DNA of 64,000 nt, taken from positions 42,568 through 106,567 of the forward strand of contig NZ_BMFS01000011.1 of assembly GCF_014639075.1 (NCBI RefSeq). The letters run 5' to 3'. Below are positions 44,536 through 52,804 of this stretch, in pieces (the stretch's first letter is position 1; every line of letters begins with the position of its first letter). The notes beneath the pieces are model-generated. The model was not told the DNA's origin. It was given only the letters and a program-made list of their open reading frames with translations, and made no database searches. The DNA is from Glycocaulis albus. Lineage in GTDB: Bacteria; Pseudomonadota; Alphaproteobacteria; Caulobacterales; Maricaulaceae. The translations under genes and the position numbers were made by a program.

Positions 44536-44824
44536 AATATGACGGATCAAGGCTTCGTTCTTCGTCCTTCCGGGCGGAGCAAAGCGCAGACCCGGAACCC
44601 AGCTTTTTCTATGAAGGACTGGTTTCCAGATAGCGGCTGACGCCGCTTCTGGAATGACGAATGGGGGGTGTCAGAGCAGATTTTCTGGGTCCCCCGTCGG
44701 GGCGGGGGACCCCGGTGGAGAGGTCAAGGCGCCCCCGGCGCGTAGCGCCGCAAGCGCGACCGCGCGCCGGGCACTTTTGCCCGCAGCGACGCGCGGATGC
44801 GCGGAGCATCGCTAAGGACACCCC

Positions 44825-46573
44825 CTACCCCTCCTGTTCCGCAATCCAGGCTTCCATCTTCGCCTCCAGATAGGAGAGCGGCAGCGGGCCTTCTTCAAGG
44901 ATGGTGTCGTGGAAGTCGGCAAGGTCAAAATCCTCGCCCAGCCTCGCCTCGCCATCGGCGCGCAGGCGGCGGATGAGGATTTCCCCGGTCTTGTAGGCCA
45001 GCGCCTGACCCGGCCATGAGATATAGCGCGACACCTCATTGGTCACGTTCAAGGGCGCGAGGGCGGAATTGTCGAGGAAGCAGCTTTCCGCCTCTTCGCG
45101 TGTCCAGCCGAAATAATGGATGCCGGTATCGACCACGAGGCGGCAGGCGCGCCACATCTCGTAGGAGAGGCGGCCGAAATCCTCATAGGCGTCTTCATAG
45201 AAGCCCATATCGATGCCCAGAAACTCCGAATAGAGCCCCCAGCCTTCGGTGAAGGCGGTGATGGAGGCGCGCCGCCGGAAAGCGGGCATGTCCTCGATCT
45301 CCTGCGCCAGCGCGATCTGGTGGTGATGGCCGGGCACCGCCTCATGCAGGGTGAGGGCAGGCAGCTCGTAGAGCGGGCGCTGGTCGAGCGCATAGGTGTT
45401 GACCATATAGCCGCCGGCCCGGCCCGTTTCGGCATCGCCTGGCCAGTAGCGGCCCGTCGTGTAGTTCGGCGCGATGGCGGGCGGCACGGCCCGCACGCCA
45501 TAGGGCAGGCGCGGCAGGCGGTTGAACACGCGCGGCATCGCGTCATCGGCCAGCTTGGAGAGATAGGAGGCGCGCATCATCAGCTCCATCTCGCTCTGGG
45601 CGTAAAAGCGCGGATCGGTGCGCAGATAGTGCGTGAACGCGTCAAAACTGCCCTCAAACCCGGTGCGGGCGATGACCTCGTCCATCTCCGCGCGGATGCG
45701 CGCCACTTCATCAAGCCCGGTCTGGTGCACCTCTTCAGGGCTGAGGTCCAGCGAGGTGTGATAGCGAACAAGGGCGCGGTAATATTCCCGCCCGCCGGGG
45801 ATTTCCGAAATGCCAATGCTGTCGCGCGCGGCGGGCAGATAAGTGTTTTCAAAATAGTCCCGCAGTCCCGCAATCGCGGGCATCACCGTGCCGGCAATCA
45901 CTGCCGCGCCGCGATCCTGCAGCGCCTCGCGCGTCTCGGCCGGAATGCTCGCAGGCAGATTGGCGAGCGGCATGTAGAGCGCGCTCTCGCGCGGATCTTC
46001 CACGATCTGGGCGGCGATCTGGTCGATCACGCCGGGGATGATCTCGCGCGGCTGGGTCCAGCCTGCCGCAATCGCCTCGTCCAGCCAGCCCGTCCAGGCA
46101 TCCAGATGCGCCGGATAGGCTTCCAGCCGGTCGATCCAGGCTTCGGCTTCATCCGCATTGCGAAGGCGCGCGCTCATCGCGGCAAAATCGGCCGAGGTGT
46201 GAAAACCGGAATCATTGGTGAAAGGAAAATACATGCCTTGCGCCTGCGGCAGGGCGACGCCATGGCGCAGCATGTGCTCCAGCACGGCGTAGGAGGCGGT
46301 GCCGCTGCCCTCCAGAGCCGCCGGATCAATGGCACGCACCCGCTCATAAAACGCCGCCATCTGAGCGTCGCGCGCCTCCATGGCCTCACGCGAAATATCG
46401 CGCCATTCACGCATCGCATCGAGATCACCGGCACGGATGCGCGCCTGCACATTCTGTTCTTCGCTCCAGGCCTCGTAGTCGGCCACCAGGCTGGCGAAAT
46501 CCTCGGCCGGATCGGCATGGACGGCGCTGGCGATCAGCACGCTGGCGGCAATACCGCAGATCAGATGGCGCAT
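44825..46573 (-). CDS. DUF885-family secreted metallopeptidase-like protein
   Basis: The protein has 582 residues with a signal peptide (MRHLICGIAASVLIASAVHA, cleavage before DPAE). The all-helical DUF885 fold shows its zinc motif HEAVPGHHHQIAL near residue 400 and the glutamate-containing AFTEGWGLYSEFLG further on, as in related carboxypeptidase-like enzymes. The mature protein is probably periplasmic. Substrate is unknown; peptides are the likely target by motif. It lies 33 bases downstream of the SDR gene on the same strand, so they may share a transcript. Confidence 0.87.
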   Translation of the reverse strand: MRHLICGIAASVLIASAVHADPAEDFASLVADYEAWSEEQNVQARIRAGDLDAMREWRDISREAMEARDAQMAAFYERVRAIDPAALEGSGTASYAVLEHMLRHGVALPQAQGMYFPFTNDSGFHTSADFAAMSARLRNADEAEAWIDRLEAYPAHLDAWTGWLDEAIAAGWTQPREIIPGVIDQIAAQIVEDPRESALYMPLANLPASIPAETREALQDRGAAVIAGTVMPAIAGLRDYFENTYLPAARDSIGISEIPGGREYYRALVRYHTSLDLSPEEVHQTGLDEVARIRAEMDEVIARTGFEGSFDAFTHYLRTDPRFYAQSEMELMMRASYLSKLADDAMPRVFNRLPRLPYGVRAVPPAIAPNYTTGRYWPGDAETGRAGGYMVNTYALDQRPLYELPALTLHEAVPGHHHQIALAQEIEDMPAFRRRASITAFTEGWGLYSEFLGIDMGFYEDAYEDFGRLSYEMWRACRLVVDTGIHYFGWTREEAESCFLDNSALAPLNVTNEVSRYISWPGQALAYKTGEILIRRLRADGEARLGEDFDLADFHDTILEEGPLPLSYLEAKMEAWIAEQEG

Positions 46574-46606
46574 GGTGTGTTCCCCGTTCGTGTATGGTCC
46601 AAGGGC

Positions 46607-47488
46607 TTACCGCCCGCGTGTGTTGAGCGCCTCCGGCGTCAGGCCGAGACGCTTGGTGATGATCCTGTCTGCCATCCGGCGCGGCATGACGCCCAGTAAC
46701 CACTGCGTGAACGGTTCGGGCGTGACGATGGTGTTGAGCTTCGGTTTGGGCGATGTCACCGCCGCCCACACCGCATCGGCCACGCGTGAGGGCGGCAGCC
46801 CGTTACGCCCCCGCTCGAGCATGTAATTGACCAGCCGCCTGATGGGCTTGATGTAATCGGTGTGGGCATACTGTTCAGGATCGACCGTCTCGGCCTTGTC
46901 CCAGATCGGCGTGGCGATGGGGCCCGGATTGATGGCGACGACATCAATACCATAGGGGGTGAGCTCGCGGCGAAGCCCTTGGGTAAACGCTTCCAGCGCA
47001 AATTTCGAGCAGGCATAGGGCACCACAAAGGGCGCGGCGCTAAAACCGGCGACGGACGAGATATTCACGATCCGCCCCGGCGCGCCGGAAAGGCTGCGGT
47101 CTGCGCCCAGCAGCGGCGCAAACGCCTGCACCACGCGCAGCTGGCCGGTCACGTTCACATCCATCTGCTTTTCCATCTCCGCGACGGGCAGATGAAGCAG
47201 CGGTCCGGCGACCGCGATGCCGGCATTATTGACCAGAGCGCCCAGCGTCGCGCCCATCAGCGCCTCGCGCACCTCATCGCTGGCCCGGGCAATGGCAGGT
47301 CCGTCCGTGACATCAAAGAGAAGCGGCACGACCGCCTCGCCAATCCCGGCTTTCAGCCGCTCGCCGTCTTCGGCCTTCCTCACGCTGGCAAAGACCTGCC
47401 AGCCCTCGGCCACGAATTTCTCCACGCAGGCCCGGCCAATGCCGGTTGATGCACCCGTCACCAGCGCGCTGCGCACCAGATCATTCAT
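46607..47488 (-). CDS. Short-chain dehydrogenase/reductase
   Basis: The chosen product has 293 residues from ATG 47488; a longer start at 47548 lacks support. It shows the Rossmann motif TGASTGIGRA, NNAG in ALVNNAGIAVAG, the serine in NISSVAG, and the active-site Tyr and Lys in VPYACSKFALEAF. The C-terminal region extends about 60 residues beyond a minimal SDR. Substrate cannot be assigned. The gene reads away from the Cys-rich peptide operon with 215 bases between. Confidence 0.85.
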   Translation of the reverse strand: MNDLVRSALVTGASTGIGRACVEKFVAEGWQVFASVRKAEDGERLKAGIGEAVVPLLFDVTDGPAIARASDEVREALMGATLGALVNNAGIAVAGPLLHLPVAEMEKQMDVNVTGQLRVVQAFAPLLGADRSLSGAPGRIVNISSVAGFSAAPFVVPYACSKFALEAFTQGLRRELTPYGIDVVAINPGPIATPIWDKAETVDPEQYAHTDYIKPIRRLVNYMLERGRNGLPPSRVADAVWAAVTSPKPKLNTIVTPEPFTQWLLGVMPRRMADRIITKRLGLTPEALNTRGR

Positions 47489-47703
47489 TTGCTTGGCCTC
47501 CCGCCCCTTGTCAGTACACACGGTGGCAAGCGGGGCGGGCGGGGTCAATTGCGGTGCGCCGCAGGCCGCGCGGCAAAACTACACGCAAAACGCGAGTTTT
47601 TTAATCAAAGTTACACTTTTGGGTTGCTCCCCCTACATTGCAGGGCTACTCTTTGCGAGCCTTGCAAGGTGCCTTTTCAGCAAATCAACTGAAGGAACCT
47701 GAC

Positions 47704-47886
47704 ATGAAACGCATTTTTGCGGCCTCGGCGGCCGCCATGATGGCTTTGGCCCTCGGCGGATTGGCTATAGCCTGTCCTCCGGACTATTGCGCCACCTATT
47801 GCTCAAACGCTTTTGGCGATGATGCTGGCGCCTATGCTTCCTGCATGGGCAGCTGCGGAGCTGCTTGCAGCCAATACCAGCAATAA
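47704..47886 (+). CDS. 60-residue Cys-rich secreted peptide
   Basis: I do not recognise a family. An N-terminal signal segment (residues 1-23) ends LAIA, followed by a 37-residue mature part with six cysteines at 24, 29, 33, 47, 51 and 55: Cx4Cx3C, 13 residues, Cx3Cx3C. That mirror-like spacing suits a helical hairpin clamped by three disulphides. Cys24 directly after AIA could alternatively be a weak lipobox. AAGGA at 47692 precedes ATG 47704. A perfect stem-loop follows the stop, then a secreted protein and an export complex on the same strand. A peptide toxin, signal or metal-binding peptide is possible; nothing in the sequence decides. Confidence 0.7.
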   Translation: MKRIFAASAAAMMALALGGLAIACPPDYCATYCSNAFGDDAGAYASCMGSCGAACSQYQQ

Positions 47887-47891
47887 TCCAA

Positions 47892-47933
47892 GGCCGGTTC
47901 CCCGCTGGTGCCTGCATTGGCCGGGAACCGGCC
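47892..47933 (+). other. Intercistronic stem-loop after the Cys-rich peptide gene
   Basis: GGCCGGTTCCC and GGGAACCGGCC form a perfect 11-bp stem with a 20-base loop, five bases after the stop codon. No T-tract follows, so full termination is unlikely. It may protect the upstream mRNA or reduce read-through, which would give more peptide than exporter. Confidence 0.6.
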
Positions 47934-47954
47934 ACCATAACAGGTTACCGACCC

Positions 47955-48623
47955 ATGATGACATTGGTCCTCGCCATGCTGAGCGGCGCAGTCGCGGCCT
48001 CTGACACCTGCCCCGCGTTCAGCCTTGATGAATTGCAACCCGAACTAGGAGAGGTGTTCGTTTACGACACATGGCTGGACGGAGTGCGGCAACCAGCCCG
48101 CCTGAAGTTCGAAGTCCGTCAATCGCAACCTGGCGAGATCCGCGCCGACCTGTCGGTTCTGGCAGCAGGCGAATGGACACCCGGCTTTCCACGCCGTCTC
48201 GTTGCTGGCCTGGTGATGCACGACGAAGCGAAATTCGGCTCGAGCACGGAGCAGAACGTGCGTATCGCGCCGGTAGACAGCGAAACCCTGTCGCGTGACC
48301 TCTTTGAAGGTGACGAGATACGCATCGCCGTCGCCGAGACCGCTATCCAGCCTTCGGGCGAGACGGTGCGTCATTCCGGCGACTATGTGATCCGTCATGC
48401 CGGTTGCGGTCACTTGCTGCATGAAGGCACGCTCGTGCAGACCCGGCAGATCAGTGTACGCTCCTTCCAGTTCAGACGGCGGCCTGGCGAACCTTGGCAA
48501 TTGGGCGAGGGAACCTGGGTGTACGACATACCTGTCGGCGCCACGTTCTGGTACTCTCAGTCGCGCGAGGGGGTCAGCCCCATGGAGCAGGGGACGTTGA
48601 GGGAAGGCTATACGGTGCCGTGA
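47955..48623 (+). CDS. Secreted protein of unknown function in the peptide/exporter operon
   Basis: The product (222 residues from ATG 47955; ATG 47958 is possible) has a short signal peptide, MMTLVLAMLSGAVAA, with cleavage before SDTC. The mature part is predicted beta-rich, with alternating strands such as FVYDTWLDGVRQPARLKFEV and a C-terminal WVYDIPVGATFWYSQSREG. Two cysteines (near residues 19 and 151) could pair. I know no family. It sits between the Cys-rich peptide gene and the adaptor gene (28-base gap), so a periplasmic role with the peptide or exporter is inferred. No strong ribosome site was seen. Confidence 0.7.
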   Translation: MMTLVLAMLSGAVAASDTCPAFSLDELQPELGEVFVYDTWLDGVRQPARLKFEVRQSQPGEIRADLSVLAAGEWTPGFPRRLVAGLVMHDEAKFGSSTEQNVRIAPVDSETLSRDLFEGDEIRIAVAETAIQPSGETVRHSGDYVIRHAGCGHLLHEGTLVQTRQISVRSFQFRRRPGEPWQLGEGTWVYDIPVGATFWYSQSREGVSPMEQGTLREGYTVP

Positions 48624-48651
48624 GAGGCCGCGTTCAGGTGAGGGGAAATTG

Positions 48652-49896
48652 ATGAAAGCGGATTTGCGCGGCCTTTCGCTCCAAACGCTGGCGGTACTGG
48701 CAGCAGGGTGGCTTACGGCCTGCGATTTTCCGCATGGCGCAGGCGGGCCGGGCAACCCATCAGGTTATGCCACGGCGGCAGCCGAGATTGGCGATATCCG
48801 CGAGGTGATTCCCGCCGTCGGCCCGGTGCGCGCCGCCACCGAGGTGGAGATCGGCGCCGAAGTTACCGGCCGCATTCTCGAAATTCACGCCGACTTCAAT
48901 GATCCGGTATCAGCGGGCGATTTGCTGGCGCAGATCGACCCGGCCCCGTTTGAGAGCGCCGTTGCACAAGCCCGGGCAACCCTTGCGGCACGCGAGGCTG
49001 CGGCCCGGTCCGCTGCCGCCAATCTGGACGATGCGCGCGCGCAGGCCGCACGGCTGGAGCGGTTGGCTGCCAGCTCCGCCGGGCGTCAGGCCGATCTGGA
49101 AACGGCGCAGTTCCGGGTCCGGGTACTGGAGGCCGACCTGCAAAGCGCGCAGGCCAATACCAATCTCTCCCGCGAGGCTCTGCGGCGCGCGGAAATCGAT
49201 CTGGAGCGGACCGAAATCCGCTCCCCGGTTGATGGCTTTGTGCTGGACCGGCGTGTCGAACAAGGCCAGGCGGTCAACGCCCTTCAAAGCGCGCCGACCG
49301 TCTTTGTGGTTGCCAGCAGCCTTGACCGGATGCTGATCGAGGCCAACGTGCCGGAGGCCGATATCAACCGCATCGCGCCGGACATGAATGTGCGCGCGAC
49401 GGTCGATGCCAATCCCGGTCGGCCTTTTCCCGGCACCATTCGCGCCATTCGGCGCGCGCCCGTCACACAAGGCCGCTTTGTCAGTTATGTTGTCATCATC
49501 GAAGCCGATAACCGTATGGGAACGCTCCTGCCGGGGATGACCGCCTCAGTGGAGTTCGTCCGCGCCGAGGCAAGATCGGTTCTGCGCATTCCGATCGAGG
49601 CGCTCTATTTCGAGCCGCCCGGATTTACGCCGGACCTGCCGGCTGACGCGATTGAGCGCTTCGAGCGTTCCACCGGGCAGGTACTGCCCAATGATCCCCA
49701 TTTGCGCCGTGCCACCTTGCGCGGGCTCGACATGGGAATCCTTGCCAGCAATGGCCTGCGCCGCGTTTTTGTACCCGGCGACGATGGCAGCCCTGAAGCG
49801 CGTGAAATCCGGGTGGGTGGCGAGGACCAGACCCATATCGAAGTCGTTGAAGGGCTGGAAGAGGGCGAAGAAGTGATCACCGGCCATGGCGGGTGA
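48652..49896 (+). CDS. MacA-type periplasmic adaptor lipoprotein (HlyD/RND adaptor family)
   Basis: This 414-residue protein has a lipobox LTAC near residue 24. It shows membrane-fusion architecture: a biotinyl-lipoyl half (EVEIGAEVTGRILEIHADFNDP), a long Ala/Arg coiled-coil hairpin (about 95-185), the second lipoyl half (ERTEIRSPVDGFVLDRRVEQG), a beta-barrel (SVEFVRAEARSVLRIPIEAL) and a membrane-proximal domain. GAGGGG precedes ATG 48652. It overlaps the ABC ATPase gene by 11 bases. Such adaptors connect inner-membrane FtsX-type permeases to an outer-membrane channel or act on periplasmic substrates. No TolC gene is nearby. Confidence 0.88.
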   Translation: MKADLRGLSLQTLAVLAAGWLTACDFPHGAGGPGNPSGYATAAAEIGDIREVIPAVGPVRAATEVEIGAEVTGRILEIHADFNDPVSAGDLLAQIDPAPFESAVAQARATLAAREAAARSAAANLDDARAQAARLERLAASSAGRQADLETAQFRVRVLEADLQSAQANTNLSREALRRAEIDLERTEIRSPVDGFVLDRRVEQGQAVNALQSAPTVFVVASSLDRMLIEANVPEADINRIAPDMNVRATVDANPGRPFPGTIRAIRRAPVTQGRFVSYVVIIEADNRMGTLLPGMTASVEFVRAEARSVLRIPIEALYFEPPGFTPDLPADAIERFERSTGQVLPNDPHLRRATLRGLDMGILASNGLRRVFVPGDDGSPEAREIRVGGEDQTHIEVVEGLEEGEEVITGHGG

Positions 49897-50605
49897 TCGC
49901 GCACCGGCAGAAATCCTCAAGGCCGAGAAAGCCGGACGGACCTACCGCTCCGGCAAGGAGGAGGTCGCGGCGCTAACCGGGACAGAGCTGTCCTTCCACG
50001 GCGGAGAGCTGACCGTGCTGCGCGGGCGCTCAGGCTCGGGCAAAACCACCTTGCTGAACCTTGCAGGCCTGCTCGACCGGCCGACAGAGGGCCGCATCAT
50101 CTTTCTCGGCAAGGACACACGCCGGCTGAGCGATCGTAAGCTGGCCCTGATGCGCCGGGGCAATCTGGGTTATGTCCTGCAGGATTCCGGCGTGGTGGAG
50201 CGGATGACTGCGCTGGCCAATGCCGCCCTGCCTGGCTTTTATGCAGGCCTGTCGCCGGGAAGATCGCGCAAGCTGGCCCGCGCCGCGCTCGAAGCGGTGG
50301 AGCTGGGAGCCAAGCTGCATCGCCCGGTGGGCCAGCTCTCCGGCGGTGAGCGCATGCGTGTCGGACTTGCTCGCACGCTGGTCCTGTCGCCGCGCCTTGT
50401 GATCTGCGATGAACCGACAGCCTCGCTGGACGCCGAAACTGCCAATCTGGTCATCACCCGCCTGCGTGAGGCAGCCGTAGGGGGATCCTGTATTCTGTGC
50501 GCCAGCCACGACCCCATCGTGATCGAACGCGCCGACCGGCTGATCACGCTGACCGGCGGGAAGATCACCGGCGATGAGCGCGCCCGCGACGGGGGCGCGC
50601 CATGA
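49886..50605 (+). CDS. ABC transporter ATP-binding protein, MacB/LolD type
   Basis: The 239-residue product has Walker A GRSGSGKT at residues 47-54, the signature LSGGERMRVGLARTL, Walker B LVICDEPTASLD and the H-loop ASHDP. This is a complete nucleotide-binding domain of the mechanotransmission MacB/LolD/FtsE class. It overlaps both neighbours: 11 bases with the adaptor gene, ATGA with the permease. It powers the FtsX-type permease encoded next. The first 15 residues are an extra charged N-terminus. Confidence 0.93.
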   Translation: MAGDRAPAEILKAEKAGRTYRSGKEEVAALTGTELSFHGGELTVLRGRSGSGKTTLLNLAGLLDRPTEGRIIFLGKDTRRLSDRKLALMRRGNLGYVLQDSGVVERMTALANAALPGFYAGLSPGRSRKLARAALEAVELGAKLHRPVGQLSGGERMRVGLARTLVLSPRLVICDEPTASLDAETANLVITRLREAAVGGSCILCASHDPIVIERADRLITLTGGKITGDERARDGGAP

Positions 50606-51822
50606 TGCGCCTCGTCGCCCTTGTCCATCTAGCCTTCTGGTCCGCCTTCAGCCGGCCCATGCGCACGGCCTTGATGATAGCCACGCTGGCGGGCGGGGCG
50701 GCCGGGGTGACGCTCACTGCCGGGGTGCTGCAGGGCTATGCGCGCGCCATGGAGGCACTGACCTTCGGTGCCTACTCGCGATCGTTGGTCATCACCGAGA
50801 ACAGCTTTGTGGAGGACCGTTTCGGGCCGCCCCGCCTGTCCGATATCACCCACATCCGCGAGGCGCTCGGCGAGCGCGTCGAGGCACATGCCGCCTGGCG
50901 GCGTTCAGGCGGCGATGTGCGCGTGGGGCGCTATCAGGCCAGCCTGCAGGTCTATGGCGTGACCGGCGCCTTCCAGCATGAGGCCGACATGCCTGTCGCG
51001 CGCGGGCGCACCCTTACAGACGGAGAAACGCGCAGCGCCCTGCGCCTGTGCATGCTCGGTCCGGGCGCTTACCGCCTGCTCTTTCCGGATGGCGGGGATG
51101 CCGAAAGCATCCGCATCAATGGCGTGAATTGCGAGGTTGTGGGGGTGTTCGGTGAACCGCGCTCCCAGCTTGCCGAACGCTATCGTAACGCTGTCATCGC
51201 GCCCTTCACGGCAACCGCCCGCTATTTTGAGACGCCAGACCGTTTCGGATTCCAGCCCGGGGCGCATGAGGCCGAGCGGCTGACCATTGTGCTTCTGCGC
51301 GGCGTCAATCGCGATGCCGCACTTATAGATGCCGACCGGGCCTTGCGGCGCGCCCACGGTGCCTCACAGGCCAATGTTTCGCCGTTTTTATTTGCCGATC
51401 CTGCCGCCCCGGCAGAAGCGCTCGCGCGCCAGCGTGATCTCATCGCCCGCCTTCTTATCTCGATTGCGATTGTCTCCGTGTTGGTCGCCGTCACCGGCTA
51501 TGCTGCAGCCTCCATGGCCGCAGTCGAGATGCAAAGGCGCGATATCGCGCTGATGATGATGAGCGGCGCCAGCGGGCGCAGCATTCTCGGCCAGGTCCTT
51601 GCCGAGGGCATTATTCTGGGCATTGCTGGCGGCGTGACAGGCATTATCATTGTCGGCGCAGCGGCAATTCTGGCCCGCACCGTATTCGACTTTCCCTTCC
51701 AGCTTGATGGCACAGTCATCGCGCTGGTTCTGGCAGGCGGCGCGCTGACCGGCCTTGTCGCCAGCCTTGGCCCGGCCCGCCGGGCGGCGGCGGGGTCACC
51801 GGCGCTCAACGCGCGGGCGTGA
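50602..51822 (+). CDS. FtsX/MacB-type ABC transporter permease
   Basis: The protein has 406 residues. One N-terminal membrane helix (about 20-42, LMIATLAGGAAGVTLTAGVL) is followed by a roughly 230-residue periplasmic domain (MacB-PCD-like) and three C-terminal helices (about 278-300, 330-358 and 370-392) in the FtsX domain. This four-helix topology is that of MacB, LolC/E and FtsX mechanotransmission transporters, which move substrates in the periplasm instead of through the membrane. With the ATPase and the adaptor lipoprotein it should form a tripartite-type pump. The gene ends 197 bases before sdhC. Confidence 0.9.
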   Translation: MMRLVALVHLAFWSAFSRPMRTALMIATLAGGAAGVTLTAGVLQGYARAMEALTFGAYSRSLVITENSFVEDRFGPPRLSDITHIREALGERVEAHAAWRRSGGDVRVGRYQASLQVYGVTGAFQHEADMPVARGRTLTDGETRSALRLCMLGPGAYRLLFPDGGDAESIRINGVNCEVVGVFGEPRSQLAERYRNAVIAPFTATARYFETPDRFGFQPGAHEAERLTIVLLRGVNRDAALIDADRALRRAHGASQANVSPFLFADPAAPAEALARQRDLIARLLISIAIVSVLVAVTGYAAASMAAVEMQRRDIALMMMSGASGRSILGQVLAEGIILGIAGGVTGIIIVGAAAILARTVFDFPFQLDGTVIALVLAGGALTGLVASLGPARRAAAGSPALNARA

Positions 51823-52019
51823 TCTTAGCCCCTTAGCACCCGCCGCATTGACCTTGCGGCTTGCCGGATTATTGTCTGGCCGCGAGCAGGCAAGGGGCGG
51901 CCTCAGCTGGCATGACTGACACCGGGATCGCCCGGTTAAGGCACTGTCAAGGAAAGCACCGTCCTTTCCCGTTTCAGAGACTTCTGACACGGTTCTATCG
52001 AAGGCGGAAAGCTACGCCC

Positions 52020-52415
52020 ATGGCGACCAATTCAACACGGCCCCTCTCGCCCCATCTGCAAAACTGGCGCTGGCACGCCACCATGGCCTCTTCCATCCTG
52101 CACCGCGCGACAGGCGTCGCGAACTATATCGGCGCGGTACTGGTCTCGGTCTGGCTGGTCCTGCTGGCCGCCGGGCCGGAAACCTATGCGGTCTGGGAAG
52201 AGCTTAACGCCGGACCCGTCGGCATTCTCATCACGCTCGCCCTTGTCGGCTTCACCTTTTCGGTGAGCTTCCACCTGCTCAACGGCATCCGCCACCTCGT
52301 CTGGGATGCGGGGATCGGGTTTGACGCGAAGGGCTCGAACCTGCGCTCCATCCTCATCATGGCCGGCGCGGTGATCATCACGGCCGGTATCTGGATCGCG
52401 GGAGGGCTTCTGTAA
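52020..52415 (+). CDS. sdhC: Succinate dehydrogenase cytochrome b556 subunit SdhC
   Basis: The 131-residue product from ATG 52020 has three membrane helices and the SdhC signatures RPLSPHLQNWRW and SILHRATGVANYIGAVL; the haem-ligand His lies in FHLLNGIRHLVWD. It anchors complex II and binds ubiquinone. Its stop shares bases with the sdhD start (TAATG). The 197 bases upstream contain no other gene; a TTGACC hexamer at about 51848 is a possible -35 element but no matching -10 is convincing. Confidence 0.95.
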   Translation: MATNSTRPLSPHLQNWRWHATMASSILHRATGVANYIGAVLVSVWLVLLAAGPETYAVWEELNAGPVGILITLALVGFTFSVSFHLLNGIRHLVWDAGIGFDAKGSNLRSILIMAGAVIITAGIWIAGGLL

Positions 52416-52792
52416 TGAGTGATTTCCGCACCCCTCTGGCGCGCGTGCGCGGCCTCGGCTCGGCCAAATCCGGCACCGGCCATTTCATTGCCCAGCGCGT
52501 CAGCGCGATTGCGCTGGTCGTGCTGATGCCGCTCTTCCTCATTAAGCTCGCGAAGAATGCAGGCGCAGGTTACGCGGAGGCCGCCGCCTGGGTGGGCTCA
52601 CCGCTCGGCGCCATTCTCACCCTGCTGGCCATGACTGCGGCGCTTTACCACATGCGCCTGGGTCTCCAGGTCGTGATCGAGGACTACATCTATCGTCCGG
52701 CAACCAAGGCGGCCCTCCTGATCCTCAACACCTTCGTGGCGGCTGGGCTGTGGATCGCTGTCCTCTATTCCGTACTTGCGCTGGCGCGCTAG
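52415..52792 (+). CDS. sdhD: Succinate dehydrogenase membrane anchor subunit SdhD
   Basis: The product has 125 residues and three membrane helices. The N-terminal segment PLARVRGLGSAKSGTGHFIAQR and the second-helix HMRLGLQVVIEDYI are the alphaproteobacterial SdhD signatures, the latter supplying the second haem-ligand His. Together with SdhC it forms the haem b and quinone site in the inner membrane. Translation is coupled to sdhC. Confidence 0.94.
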   Translation: MSDFRTPLARVRGLGSAKSGTGHFIAQRVSAIALVVLMPLFLIKLAKNAGAGYAEAAAWVGSPLGAILTLLAMTAALYHMRLGLQVVIEDYIYRPATKAALLILNTFVAAGLWIAVLYSVLALAR

Positions 52793-52804
52793 GAGCAGGT
52801 TTCG

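Larger units (their letters stand above)
44399..44824. other. Repeat-filled ispG-DUF885 convergent gap
   Basis: These 426 bases hold a family B palindrome (44415-44448), a family A repeat (44471-44535), a long imperfect ATTCCAGAAGCGG-type hairpin block (about 44550-44660), a family C palindrome (about 44691-44727) and a degraded CGCGCCGGG/TTTTGCCCGC element (about 44735-44810). No gene is supported. Confidence 0.65.

Noticed and set aside
45116..46699. Long plus-strand open frame opposite the DUF885 gene (527 codons)
   Set aside because: Antisense shadow; the minus-strand gene has a signal peptide and the HEAVPGHH motif.
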